Below are positions 50,801-61,380 of a DNA stretch of 64,000 nucleotides, one piece after another. A model generated the notes under the pieces. That model had not been told where the DNA came from. It ran no database searches and saw only the letters and a list, made by a program, of their open reading frames with translations. The stretch lies in assembly GCF_000004075.3 (NCBI RefSeq), contig NC_026655.2:2852001-2916000 (forward strand), written 5' to 3'. Source of the stretch: Cucumis sativus. Taxonomy: Eukaryota > Streptophyta > Magnoliopsida > Cucurbitales > Cucurbitaceae. Within the stretch, counting starts at the first letter, position 1; each line of letters starts with the position of its first letter. Made by a program: the position numbers and the translations under genes.

Positions 50801-50931
50801 TTGAATGAATTATTTTGTAGGAAATCATGGGAGTTTTCAACAAGAGTTGTATGATCAGTTACTCAGCTTATAGAAACATATTTCCAATATGGGCCCTTGG
50901 GGAGTATCGCACTAGGGTTTTACAATTATAA
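39623..50931 (+). CDS. LAS1: Oxidosqualene cyclase, lanosterol synthase type, 759 aa
   Basis: Eighteen exons: 39623-39814, 41290-41481, 43571-43660, 44828-45022, 45589-45673, 46579-46745, 46868-47056, 47345-47458, 47783-47905, 48019-48150, 48535-48633, 48751-48807, 49075-49121, 49206-49349, 49507-49684, 49813-49893, 50098-50181, 50821-50931. All keep frame without stops; length matches the family. QW repeats are present ([43 protein letters not shown]). The catalytic acid is Asp486 in DCTAE. Just before it, [12 protein letters not shown] has Asn480 and Val484 where cycloartenol synthases have His477 and Ile481 (Arabidopsis CAS1 numbering). That Asn/Val pair is the signature of plant lanosterol synthase, and the N-terminus and FGEPLL segment also fit this clade. 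The enzyme would cyclise 2,3-oxidosqualene to lanosterol at ER membranes. Oddity: MWCHSR at 254-259, where relatives have MWCHCR. Cucurbitadienol synthase is less likely. Product needs testing. Confidence 0.93.
41552..41634. repeat. Tandem duplication with telomere-like repeats in OSC intron 2
   Basis: The block cgtaattgcaatttatactc occurs at 41552 and, slightly changed, at 41598. Between and after the copies are telomere-like motifs in opposite orientations: tagggtttagggttt (41581-41595) and aaccctaaaccct (41622-41634). These could pair as an inverted repeat. Confidence 0.75.
41990..42080. repeat. Dispersed AT-rich repeat with 'gtgatag...tatcac' core, copy 1
   Basis: In OSC intron 2 the segment includes gtgatagtcttctgtcact and gtatcact, and resembles the sequence in intron 5 at 46100-46215 (tcttctatcactatagtata). 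This looks like a dispersed MITE-like family; the exact ends are unclear. Confidence 0.4.
44791..44827. repeat. (TA)n microsatellite forming the end of OSC intron 3
   Basis: About 14 TA units run directly into the tatatag acceptor, so the last ~35 bases of the intron are a simple repeat without a normal pyrimidine tract. Exon 4 begins at 44828. Confidence 0.92.
46080..46215. repeat. Dispersed AT-rich repeat with 'tatcact' core, copy 2
   Basis: OSC intron 5 contains agattctatcactaacag, cttctatcactatagtat and gtgataaaattgat. It is related to the intron 2 copy at 41990. Flanking arms rich in aaatatttataaatatt may be part of the element. Confidence 0.4.
50740..50768. repeat. T-run and (TG)n microsatellite in the last OSC intron
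   Basis: A run of about 15 T is followed by about eight TG units, some 50 bases before exon 18. Another (TG)n run (about 49056-49070) ends 4 bases before the acceptor of exon 13. Confidence 0.85.
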
Positions 50932-51440
50932 TATGTATATTTCAACATGATTATATGAAAGTCGATGTGTTTTTATTATGTGTATAATATATATAAATAA
51001 AAATTTGTACATGCATGTAATATACTTTAATTTACTCTACACATCACATGAAACTATGTGAATTAAAGTGTTTTTAAGTTTTAATAACTAATTTACACTT
51101 TAGCTCTTTCAAATTTTCCTCCAATTATAGGGTGAGTTTGCACATCTAAATCAACCAATACAAATTAAAATTCAAAACTAACAAATTTGCAGCTAATATA
51201 GTAATTAGATTCAAAGTATAGAATTAACATATATAATTTAGAGAAATTTTCATAAATATAATAAAATAACAAAATATTTATGGTTCAACTAATAAATTAA
51301 AATGTCTTATTTTTAAATATTTCAGATTTGCTACCCCCTTTCTAATTTTTCGTATATAAAAAAGGAAAAAAAAATAAATACAAAGTTTAGATTTTGTTAC
51401 TCAAATTTAACCTATATAATTTGAATTAAGAAAATTATTT
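50932..51440. other. OSC 3' UTR and AT-rich spacer
   Basis: This holds the likely 3' UTR of the cyclase (possible poly(A) signal aataaa near 50995) and AT-rich DNA. A sharp shift to higher GC begins at about 51445, where the next promoter starts. No gene seen. Confidence 0.55.
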
Positions 51441-51445
51441 CTTTG

Positions 51446-51562
51446 TGGGCCGAGCGGGGCTTGAGCCTATATCCCTAGGCCCAACTACGACGTGAAAATC
51501 GACTTACTCAGGCCCGATATAGAATGGCTCATTGAGCTATTCCCATTGGACCAACATGGGCT
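51446..51562 (+). promoter_or_regulatory. Promoter region with several GGCCCA/TGGGCY (site II-type) motifs
   Basis: Within about 115 bases upstream of the pseudouridine synthase gene there are tgggcc (about 51447), aggcccaa (about 51477), aggccc (about 51510) and tgggct (about 51556). Site II elements bind TCP factors and are common in plant genes for translation and RNA modification, which fits this gene. Confidence 0.5.
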
Positions 51563-51663
51563 TGCCCTCTTTCATCCGCTTGATTGTATCTTCTACGTGG
51601 ATTTACAATCTCGTCCCTGCCCGACGGCGGCTGCAACTGCAAAATACGGTCGTCCGCTCTCAG

Positions 51664-51686
51664 GCGGGGCGGGGCGGGGCGGGCGG
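51664..51686 (+). promoter_or_regulatory. G-quadruplex-like GGGGC repeat before the start codon
   Basis: Three GGGG tracts and one GGG tract are separated by single C bases, directly before the possible ATG at 51692. The tract is exceptional in this AT-rich window. If in the 5' UTR, it could fold as an RNA G-quadruplex and slow scanning; if upstream of the TSS, it could be a DNA G4. Confidence 0.6.
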
Positions 51687-51691
51687 TTGTT

Positions 51692-54600
51692 ATGATACCA
51701 AATCCGAGGGCCAGACTTGTATCACCATCAAGTGCCGGTTTTGGTTTGAAGATTCTGATGGAGAATCGAGCTCAACGAAAAGATTATCTTCACTATAACC
51801 ACACTGATCGCTGCAGAAGTGCTAGATGGACTGCCAGGTTTTTCTTTTGTATAATTTTCAATATCTATCGCTTTATTTGATTTTAGATTTTACTCATAGA
51901 ATGAGCTTCGTACTATTATAAATGGTAATTCAATCTTAATCTGATAAGGTTGTTGTTATGTTATTGGTAGGGAAAGCTATCAATTCATGTATGGAAGGCC
52001 GTGGCAAGAAGTGCTTGATTTTTACTCTCACGCTGTTAATGGAAGGTTTTCTCTTAGCTCATTGCTTGGAACTGAGGCGAGTCTCTAATATCTTCGTTAT
52101 CTTTAAATTGTTTCCTCTTTCTCTATAATTATTCCGTTTCTTGAAATAATAGCAACGAAATCGTGAGCTAGGACTCCGTTTCCCTCCCTTGCCAGTTTAT
52201 GAATCCTTCTCTTTTGTCATAATGTTCTAGTTGGACAATTTATTTTTTTTTGCTACCTCTCGATATTGATATCTATGGTTAATTTTCATGCAATGGAAGT
52301 CCTAACTCTTAAAGGAATGTTATTTCTTCCGTTCAGATTATTTGATTTTTAAAGTAATGGCTACCATCTAAGATTATCAATTAACCATCATATAAATGGC
52401 TAAAAGGCCAAAGGTTTAATCTATGGCAGGCAACTACCTAGGAATCAATTTTAGTTTCTTTGACATACAAATGTTGTACGGTCAGACAAGTTGTTCCATG
52501 AGATTCTTCAAGGTGGATATAAGTTGGTCCGAACATTACAATATCAAAACAATAATGATAATAAATAATAATCTAAAACTGTCAATTGCTTGGACATTGT
52601 ATTGTGAATGTTCTAAATTTAGTTTGGATTATAAGTTCTGGAGATGATTTTAAATGAAATCCTTGCTATTGGTTATTACACTTGATTTACCAATCATGTT
52701 TATGTCTTTTTAATTTTTTTTTTTTATAAATTCCATTGGTCGATTCAAATTAGGAGAAATGAAGATGAAAATTTTGTTCTTTAATTATCTTGTACAAAAC
52801 AAGAAGATATCATTTATTTTTTATTTATTTATTGTATACAGTATTTTATCAACAGATATGTCGTGATCATGATGATGCTGAGACTCCATTGATTTACAAC
52901 TCAGCAGAGTTAAACAGAGCTGCAGTTAAAGATAAGACTGGGAGATGGGCAAGGGCAACATTTAAGATAGTTCTTTCCTACGATGGAAATTCTTTTGATG
53001 GGTGGCAAAAGCAGCCAGGCTTGAATACTGTTCAGGGGTAAGCTTATTTCGTGGAATTTACCATATGCGAAAGTAATATTGTATGCAATTGGGAGCTAGC
53101 GACACTCTTTTCGTTATTGAATTTTTAAACTAAAGAGTTGTTAAGAACCTGTAAATGTAATTTATAGTAAGTGTTTGAGAACTTAGTTCTAGAGGTACAA
53201 TTGAAAATCTCATACCTTCATTTCAAATGAAACTTTTGTCTTGTGGACAATGCCCAAGTTAAGTCATTCAACCTTGTTAATCTCACCTTTCTGGTACTGT
53301 ATCTTCTTATTCCAGTACGAGAGTTTAAAGTACTGTTTTAATATCTTTAGATTAGATGTATAAATAGTTTGATTTCAATCCAGAGATGGTAAACACTGAT
53401 GTATCTGGATTATGTCGACTTGCATCCTTTGGCAGCTTGGTAGAAAGATCTCTAGGGAAGTTTGTAGATGAGAAGAAAGCTCAGATGCTCAAAGATAAAT
53501 GCTTACCATTAGAAGGATGTGCTTTGGTTGCTGGGCGCACTGACAAAGGGGTGACAGCTCTGCGACAAGTTTGCTCATTTTGTATGTTGGCTTCCTAATC
53601 TCTGTTGATATGATTTTTTATTGTATATTTAATTGCATAACTATGTTTTCAGTTTTAGATTCTATCTCAGCTCAAAAATGAACTCTTATATTAGAATAAA
53701 TTATATCTTTTATATCATTTCTTGACATCTTTAATAGTTGCAATTAATTGCTTGTCACATCCATTTCATGAACTCCACTTTGGTTGTGCTTCACCTGAAC
53801 GCTCCAATAGTCAAATAGGTGATGTTGTCCTGACTGCCCTATGATCGAAGTGTTGGAAGGGTATGCTAGATTACCTGTTAAAAGCAATTAGTATTGAAAC
53901 AAGGGAGGTGCGAAGTCCAAGAATTACTTCCCAGTAAAATGTAGCAATAGTAAAAAAAAAAATTGTACTTCTGACGGCATTTTAATTAGGTTAATATTTA
54001 GAAGCTTTTACCAAGATTCCCTTCGCTGATTATTACTTCAAGTAGTTTTGCAGAGTGGAAGTTGGGAGGGGATTTCTTTTTACCATCTGTAGAATTCCTT
54101 GTGTGATGCTATGGAAAGGAAAATTTAGCAAAGAAGATTGAAGTTTTTATTGGAATTCCAATCTGTGCCATTATTCCAACAATAGGATTCAAGCCAGAAA
54201 TCCAAACTACTAGGCCGTCACAGTACCAATAATACAATTCAACCTGAACCATGCTTCCTTTGGTTTGAATTCTTTAACATAAATACATACATGGAACTTG
54301 TTTGGAAAGAGCAATTACTGTATGTGTACTTTTTGAGTTTTTGCTGTTTCTTTCCATTTTGGTTTTAAATTATCCTTGGAGGGTAATATTCTCTTTCTGA
54401 CTTCACCCACTTAATTTTGTTATTGTTTTCTATTTTAGAGAATCACTGTTCATCTTTGGTTAAACTCCCACACTTGTAGATACTTGGCGTACCGATGTTA
54501 AACCTCAAGACATTGAAGATTCCATCAATAGTGCAGCTCCTGGAAAACTCAGAACATCCTCTGTCTCTCAGGTAAAATTAAGGTTATTGGAAATGATTGT

Positions 54601-57181
54601 GGTGCCCCCTGGAAAACTCACAAGTTACTTACTGTTGTAGGTCTCTCGAATCTTCCATCCAAACTTCTCTGCTAAATGGAGACGATATCTATATATTCTT
54701 CCTCTGAATGATGGAGAGAACATGGAGCCAGATTCTACAACTTGGGAAAATGTAGAAAATAGAGAAGAGGAAAATTTTGTTAAAATAGAAGCCTCAAATG
54801 GTGAAAAATGTGTGGACGGGATTCATGATAATTTGGTCCTCAGTCCAAATGACCAGGAGCTTGTGTCGGCTGATAAACCTCAAACATTTAGTATAACGAG
54901 GGTTAACCAACTACTTAGGAAACTAGAAGGGAAATTGTTGTCGTACAAGATGTTTGCACGTGACACCAAAGCATCGAGAAATGAGTGAGAATCATGAACT
55001 GATCCAATTATTGGCTCTTTTTTGGAAGTCATTCTATCTTCTAATTTCATTAATTCTTGTTGTTTTTCTTCTTATTCCGTTTATAAAGAATATCACCAAT
55101 TTTCTCTTATTTCTGCTAGTCACTCCTCTAGGAGCCATTTATAGAAATGTGAAGAGGGATGAATCCCGCGATGTGCTCTTTTGTGGGATCTCTGGATTGA
55201 AAGGAACAACAGTTTTTTCTCAATTTCCTTCATACAAATTAGGAAAATGAGGAGAGTTGGATAATGGAAAATTTTAAGCATCAACATGATAATTTTGTTA
55301 AGCCTCAGTTTTAAGGATCACTAACTGTTATTAAGTATTGTCTGTTCCATGAACAGTTCTTTTATGTTCTTCGTTTGGTTCTTCTGGTTCTCATTCTGTA
55401 TTGAGTTCTCTTGAGTGAGGAAAAATAAATAAAACAATTAGCAGGATAGATAGTCACTGTGTTTCTTCTGGTTCTCATTCTGTATTGAGTTCTTTTGATT
55501 AGTGTAATTGTGGTATTAAAAAATACAGGGAGAAAGAGATTAATGTGCTTGTATCCTGAACATTAGCAGGATAGATAGTCACTGACTAAACAAAGTTAGT
55601 TATAGAATTTATATGCCAAGATTTTTGTTTTGTTTTTGTCAAATATGTGATTAAAGTACTTGCTCGCTTTCTTTTGAGAAATGCTTTCTTATCAATGATG
55701 GGAAGATGTTCAGAACTTTCTGACATGTACTAATGACAACTATTGTCCTTTTCAGAGGTCCACCTACGGAGTGTTTTGTTTATCATGCACGAGCAGCGGA
55801 AACTAGATTGCCATGCTTGGTATGTTTCCTACTTGGCCTCTTCATACTCTTGTCCTCCTTTTCTATGATTATACTTTTCCTTCTACACTTGAACCCCTCT
55901 TGAAATCTATCTGTAGTTTTGTAACAATATTCTATACTTCATAGCTCACTTACACTGAAATGAGGTATTACCATGTTATTTGCATTGTGCTTTCGACTGA
56001 TTCAGAACACTGAAAACAGATGATGAGCTTGTGGAAGAGTATGAACCGAGGAAACTTAAATAGAAAATTACTTTTACATTGTATCTTCAATGTGAAGTAT
56101 TGGCATAGCAAACTACCTGTAGTTATGTGCTCGATTGAACGAAAATTCAAATTTTATTGACAATGGTTGCTCTTGGCCTCTCTTCTGTTTCTCTTCTTCT
56201 TATTAGTTTTTGTATTCTAATCTTCTCTCTCTTTTCTCTCTAAACTTTTTTTCTTTTAGGAGAGGTTGTTTTCCTCCTATTTATATAGGGCTTTGTTTCT
56301 TAAATTGATACCTTATTCTTGGTTCGTTTTGGCTTGGATTTTCGGGATAATGAAAGCATGTTTCCTATTCCTCTCAACATGCTATCAACATTTTTCTCTA
56401 TTGAACTGAATCTTTTATAGCATCAGCTGGGCTTCTTCCTACATTTAATCTTTTTCTGTCCAATTTTTTTTAATCTAATGAACTAATGAATGCAAGTACT
56501 CCAAATTTGGGTACCTGACTTAGTGTTCTATTGACAGGAGCAAGGAGTAGGAAGAAGTGTTATGTGCGTTGAGCTGGTTGCTAATCGCTTCCTGCGGAAG
56601 GTATCATATCATCTCTGGGGTTGACCTATGCTATAGATTATATTGTACAGATCGCAAAATTGCTCTATTAAAATTCAGATAATTCTTTCTTCAACTGCTT
56701 AAACTTGAGAGTTAATATCTTAAATATCAGGCTATCAACAAGAGGAATTTCCCCTTCGTTTTAGCTAAATGAAAAAATGGCACTAATTATTACGTCTTCG
56801 GTTAAATCCTTGGTTTTTTTAGCAGTTCAACCAACTAATGTTTAATATTCTACGAGTTTTCTTCACACTCAAATGTTGTAGGGTCAAGTTGTGAGATTTG
56901 TTGAGGTGTGCTATGTATAAGCTGACTTAGACACTCACAGATATTAAAATAACGATAATAATAATGGATTCTAACGATGACCCTTGCAGATGGTACGTGT
57001 ACTTGTTGCAACAGCAATTAGAGAAGCAGCTGCTGGTGCAGGAGAGGATGCGTTACTAGAGCTGATGGATGCCACATGTCGACGTGCCACTGCACCACCT
57101 GCGCCTCCTGATGGCCTCAGTCTTGTTGATGTAGGGTATACAGATTTTGATTCACAAATTTGCTTCATTTTAAATGACTAA
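51692..57181 (+). CDS. TruA-type tRNA pseudouridine synthase, 422 aa (444 aa from upstream ATG)
   Basis: Nine exons: 51692-51837, 51971-52076, 52856-53037, 53436-53581, 54480-54571, 54641-54984, 55756-55819, 56538-56600, 56990-57181. Start may be 51692 or the in-frame ATG at 51758; neither context is decisive. The frame opens with YLHYNHTDRCRSARWTA and then shows TruA features: SYDGNSFDGWQKQPGLNTVQG, the catalytic loop AGRTDKGVTAL with catalytic Asp159 (counted from 51758), FHPNFSAKWRRYLYIL, and near the end the NRFLRKMVRVLV segment that closes the active site. An acidic insert of about 60 residues (exon 6) separates the two halves. The family converts uridine to pseudouridine in tRNA anticodon stems (positions 38-40 for TruA/Pus3). 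Which tRNA site or compartment is used here is not readable. The intron 2 ends are ambiguous (see findings). Confidence 0.88.
55379..55586. repeat. Tandem duplication in pseudouridine synthase intron 6
   Basis: A block beginning cttctggttctcattctg and ending gcaggatagatagtcactg occurs twice (55379-55459 and about 55466-55584). The second copy is about 40 bases longer between the two shared ends. Confidence 0.85.
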
Positions 57182-57809
57182 TTTTGCCCTTCATTTTATA
57201 ACGTATCACCCACCCTTTTGATTGGTGGTGTTATTATTACCATATTGATTTAGTGATTGCATTGTAGGGTTTGAAAGTTGGTTTGCGTTTTATCACACAT
57301 CACTTTAGGGTGTTTTGTATTTGTGTATGGTGAGTGACTAAGTTTTGTTTTGATCTTCACACGGATCCGTAAGACGACTCTAAATAGAATGAATTAAAGT
57401 TTATATAAAACAAATTACTACTTAACTGCTGTAATCTATTTCATGGTTGCTTACTTCACTGCTTTTTCTAAAATTAAATTTCCTTCTTTTTAAAAAATAG
57501 TACTCAAAGAATTTTAGACATTTCCACCCAGGAGAGAATTTACCAATTATGTATCAAACTTCCTAAGCATTGTTGACCCAATAGCAAACACACATTAATT
57601 TTTTTTTCCCATTCTACATTCAAAACCTATATAACTATTTTTCATCGAAAAGCCCGTATCTTCCATCTTCCATCCTCAACCTCTGGCTCTCACCCTTTAG
57701 TATGTGATTTTTTTTATGTCATCTCATGGAGGTCTGTATGTCTGTCTCTGTCTCTGTTGTTGCTTTTTATAAAGCGTTTTTTTGTTTGTTTGTTAACTCA
57801 AGCTTCATC
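57182..57809. other. Convergent 3' region of pseudouridine synthase and PRK genes
   Basis: The spacer holds the 3' UTRs of two convergent genes. It has T-rich stretches but no frame or repeat of note. Confidence 0.55.
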
Positions 57810-60800
57810 TTACATGGTGAAGTTGAGTTCATCAGATAATCCTCTTGAAGATCTAATATCAGCTTCACTTGCATATGAAGAATAGAAGTCTTCATCCCCA
57901 TCTTTTTCTTTCACTTCATCAATCTTCTCCACAGCTTCTCGTAAATCCAACCGTTTCTCGAAGTCGCTTTCGCAACATGCCATTGCAATCCTTAGAAGCT
58001 TCATCATTTCACCCTCACTGCTCTTGTTTGGTCCCATTTCCTTATCAAATACTCGGGTGTTCCATTCTTTTTCAGGAATTGATTTTACCCAACTTGCCAA
58101 ATCTTCCTCCTCCCCACTCTTGTTCTGATGCAAGAAGTTGGCTGGGAATTGACCTGATAGAATTTCTAGGATCAATAGCCCAAAACTCCATACGTCTGTC
58201 TTCTTTGTAATGCGACCTTGTTGCGAGTACTCCGGGGATTTGTAGGCCACCATTAGCTCATGGGCGTGCTCTTGGTTCACGACCGGGATTAGGCCGTAGT
58301 CTGAAAGAAGGGGCTCATAATTTGCCTTTATAAGTACATTTGAGGACTTGAGATGGCCGTGTGGGGTTATCAAACTTGGAAGCTCACTGTATAGATATCG
58401 AAGACCCTTTCCAACGCCTTTGACGATCTTCAATCTTGCAGGCCAATCCAGGGCTGGTTGTCCCACAGCTTTATGTCCTAAGAAGGAAATGGACAACATT
58501 ATACAATTCAGCCAACCAAAATTTGAACTATTCTAAGAACAAATGACTACTTAACTCAAATGTTTAGACTTGGTTTGGTAACCGTTTCATTTTTTGTTTT
58601 TGGTTTTTGAAAATTAATTCTACTTTCTCTCATTTTCTTACAATCGTTTGCATCTTTCTAAAACTAAAACAATTTTTTTTTTAGTTTTCAAAACTTGGTT
58701 TGGTTTTGAAACATTGGTAAAAGGTAGATAACAAAATAAGAGACTTAAAGGTGAAAAATGGTACTTTTTGAAAACTAAAAGCAAAGTTAATGGGGTTTAG
58801 TAAACTAATATATGAAACACTCTCTCTTATTCATGGATTTCTTAGAAGTTGGAACAGAAACTACTGCTCCAGCATCTTGCTATACTCTACTAAACCCACA
58901 AGTTTAAGTTGATATAGTTTATTGTGTCAATCTTTTATGCAGATTATTAACATGTTCCTTCACTTATGAGTTAATCTTTTATCGATATTTTTAGTCGGGT
59001 TTAATGAGACATATGTGTTGAATTGAAGATATATAAAGAAAGGTGAACATACCATGAAGGTGAACAGCCAAGCTGCCCTTCTCAATATAATCTGTTATGA
59101 GAAGTTTTTCTTCTTTTTTGTAATAGTAAGCCACAAGAGGAAGCAAATTAGTGTGTTTCAATCTTCCAATTCTTCTCATGTGTTCTTGGAATTCCTCTCT
59201 ATCCACGTTGTTCATTTGCTTAAACCTCTTTACAACCATCACAGGTCCATTGGTCAAAGCTGCTTTGTAAGAAGAACCAAAGCACCCACTTCCTAGGATT
59301 TCTGCTGAGGCTTTAAGCAAATCTGATAAATCAAACCTCTCTGAATCCTCTCTTACAAATGATAATTTAGCACTATCGGCTGACCGTTTTCCTGTCACGC
59401 TTCCATTGCTTGAGCCACGATCTGGTGACTTCACCCCGGCTCCTTGATCTTGCTCATTAGCACTTGGAGATTTTCCATGGGCTGGATCCTCATTGTTAGA
59501 CGAGGATTGGTTACAACGGCTCAGGATGACTATTCCTGCACCAATGGCAAGAAGAGCCAATGTCACAGCTATTGAAACCATGATAATGCTCCCAATTGAT
59601 GGCACCTTTGAGGCGTTGCATGGTTTGTTAAGTGGTGCTCCACATAAACCTTCAATGCCTGCATATACGAGAATCAGCTTGTTAGGAAGTTAGAACAACA
59701 TATAATAGAGTTGACAGAAGTTTCATAATGGAATCTAAATTAGATACAAATTTTCCTCAAGTTTTGTGTTATCGATTGGCCCAAAAGTGTGAGATGAGAA
59801 GTGAAATTAAATTTAATATTGATTAATCTAACACTTTCCTTTACTTGTGGCTTTGAAATAAGTAGATGAGTCGACAAATAAGTAAAATATTACCATAACG
59901 ATGATATCATAGGTGAAGGTATAGATAAACATTCCATGTTTGAACCTTATTCGATGATGATTCTAAAACCTTAGGGGAGCGGTGGAGAGGCTTGATGATA
60001 TCATAGCATTATCATAACATATAAATTATAAAAATATGGTCTCTAAAATTAAACCTTTACATTCATAATTAGATTTTAGAGCATATGGTTTGATATATAA
60101 TCCCTACAATAGGGACTATATAAAAGAATTTTATTAAACCATAACGTTCTAATCTTATCCAAATAATATATTAGAGAGAATTTGCAATTTAAGGTAGAAA
60201 AGATGTAAATGGTTTAATTTCAGGAAGTGAAGCGATGATACGTAATAACAAAGAAAGATGAAAATTGAAGAAGAAGGTGACCTGAAAAAGAGGACGGATC
60301 CAAGCGGGAGAGAGCTGGTGGGATTTGGCCATGAAGTTGATCATTATTAGAGAGATTAAAGGCCTTGATAGTGTTTTGTTGAAAATTGGGGATTTGACCA
60401 GAAAATTTGTTTCCTTCAAGCCTTAACTCCAACAAACGATGCAACTCAACCAAAGACCAAGGAATTTGACCTTCCAATTCATTATTAGCCAAATGAACCT
60501 TCTTCAAAGACAACATATTTGAAAAAAAATAACCAGGAATATTCCCTGAAAAGTGATTCCTTGACAAATACAAAGATTTCAATGCCCCAAGTCTCTTAAT
60601 ATCAGGCAAAGAACCTTCAAACTCATTATTCATAAGACTGAGTGTCCTTAAATGAGGCACCCCTTCAAGGGACTCAATGTCAATATTCCCTTTGAGCCCC
60701 ATACTCTCAAGCTTCAATCCCCAAACATTTCCCTTCTCACAAAGAATACCGACCCAATTCGCCTTATTGCCGGAGCAAGGGGAAGATGAAGACCCACCCG

Positions 60801-60975
60801 AACCCCAATTCCCCAATGCGTCGTTGTTGCTACTAATATCAAGAGAGCTCTTGAACTTGAGAAGCGCATCCGCATCGGTGGAAGCACTACAAGAAACAAT
60901 AATCTCTAATGAAATGACAATGAGAATGATGAAGCCGGTAGCAGGCGACGACGACGACGGAAATGGCTTTGCCAT
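57810..60975 (-). CDS. Pollen receptor-like kinase (LRR-RLK subfamily III), atypical kinase, 655 aa
   Basis: Three exons on the minus strand: 60975-60282, 59658-59053, 58477-57810. Layout: signal peptide (about 1-32), LRR N-terminal cap with DALLKFKSSL and WVGILC, five to six leucine-rich repeats (about 85-230), a short Cys pair, transmembrane helix (about 256-277), a Ser-rich juxtamembrane segment, then a kinase-like domain. ATP-site Lys375 (VVKRFK) is present. The catalytic loop reads HGHLKSSN (473-480), with no catalytic Asp, and DFG is replaced by DYG (493-495). These changes are characteristic of pollen receptor-like kinases (PRK), which signal at the pollen-tube plasma membrane, for example through ROP-GEFs. 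The domain is therefore probably a pseudokinase or very weak kinase by family norm, not a broken gene. Pollen expression is inference from the family. The C-terminus is acidic and Ser-rich. Confidence 0.93.
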
Positions 60976-61380
60976 TAGTCTAAATGCTTTTGGATGCTTA
61001 AGGTAAATGCACGCAACGATAGGCGGCGGCGTGCGTGCTCGCCCGAGTTATTTAGACACTGGATTTGCAATTGTGTGGAGAAGGTTATGTGTTGGTGAAA
61101 TGGGGCTGAAGAAGAAGGGGTGAAGGAGGGAATGGAATAATAATATTGAATGGCATTGAAGAAAAGAGGAAGAAAGAGGAACGGAAAGGAATTGAGAAAG
61201 AAAATGTACGGAGGGAGGAAGAAAAGGGTCTAAGAATAGAGAATTTCTTTTTGTGTCTTCAAAACTTTTCTCAAATACACAAAAAAAGTAAAAGAAGGAT
61301 TCTTCTAATTCTCTCTCTGTTGTTGACCAAGTCTTTTCAATTTCCTCTTTTCTTTTCTTCTTTTCTATGAGAACAAAACG
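60976..61380 (-). promoter_or_regulatory. PRK gene 5' region with long CT-rich tract
   Basis: On the minus strand, 61081-61250 is pyrimidine-rich (TTC/CTT runs) and lies 100-270 bases upstream of the ATG. CT-rich stretches are common at plant core promoters and 5' leaders. A short GC-rich patch (61018-61045) lies nearer the start. Confidence 0.4.

Noticed and set aside
25682..50931. Possible triterpene/alkaloid biosynthetic gene cluster (GH3 glucosidase, strictosidine synthase-like, oxidosqualene cyclase side by side)
   Set aside because: The SSL protein is of the widespread APMAP-like type, the GH3 enzyme looks like a cell-wall exohydrolase, and there is no P450, acyltransferase or glycosyltransferase. 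Lanosterol synthase is not usually clustered. Proximity is probably chance.
39623..50931. Cucurbitadienol synthase (Bi gene)
   Set aside because: The residues before DCTAE (Asn, Val), the N-terminus and several internal segments fit lanosterol synthase better, and the known bitterness-cluster neighbours are absent here.
60677..61006. 109-codon plus-strand frame over the PRK start
   Set aside because: It is an antisense shadow of PRK exon 1, which has clear LRR and signal-peptide features on the minus strand.
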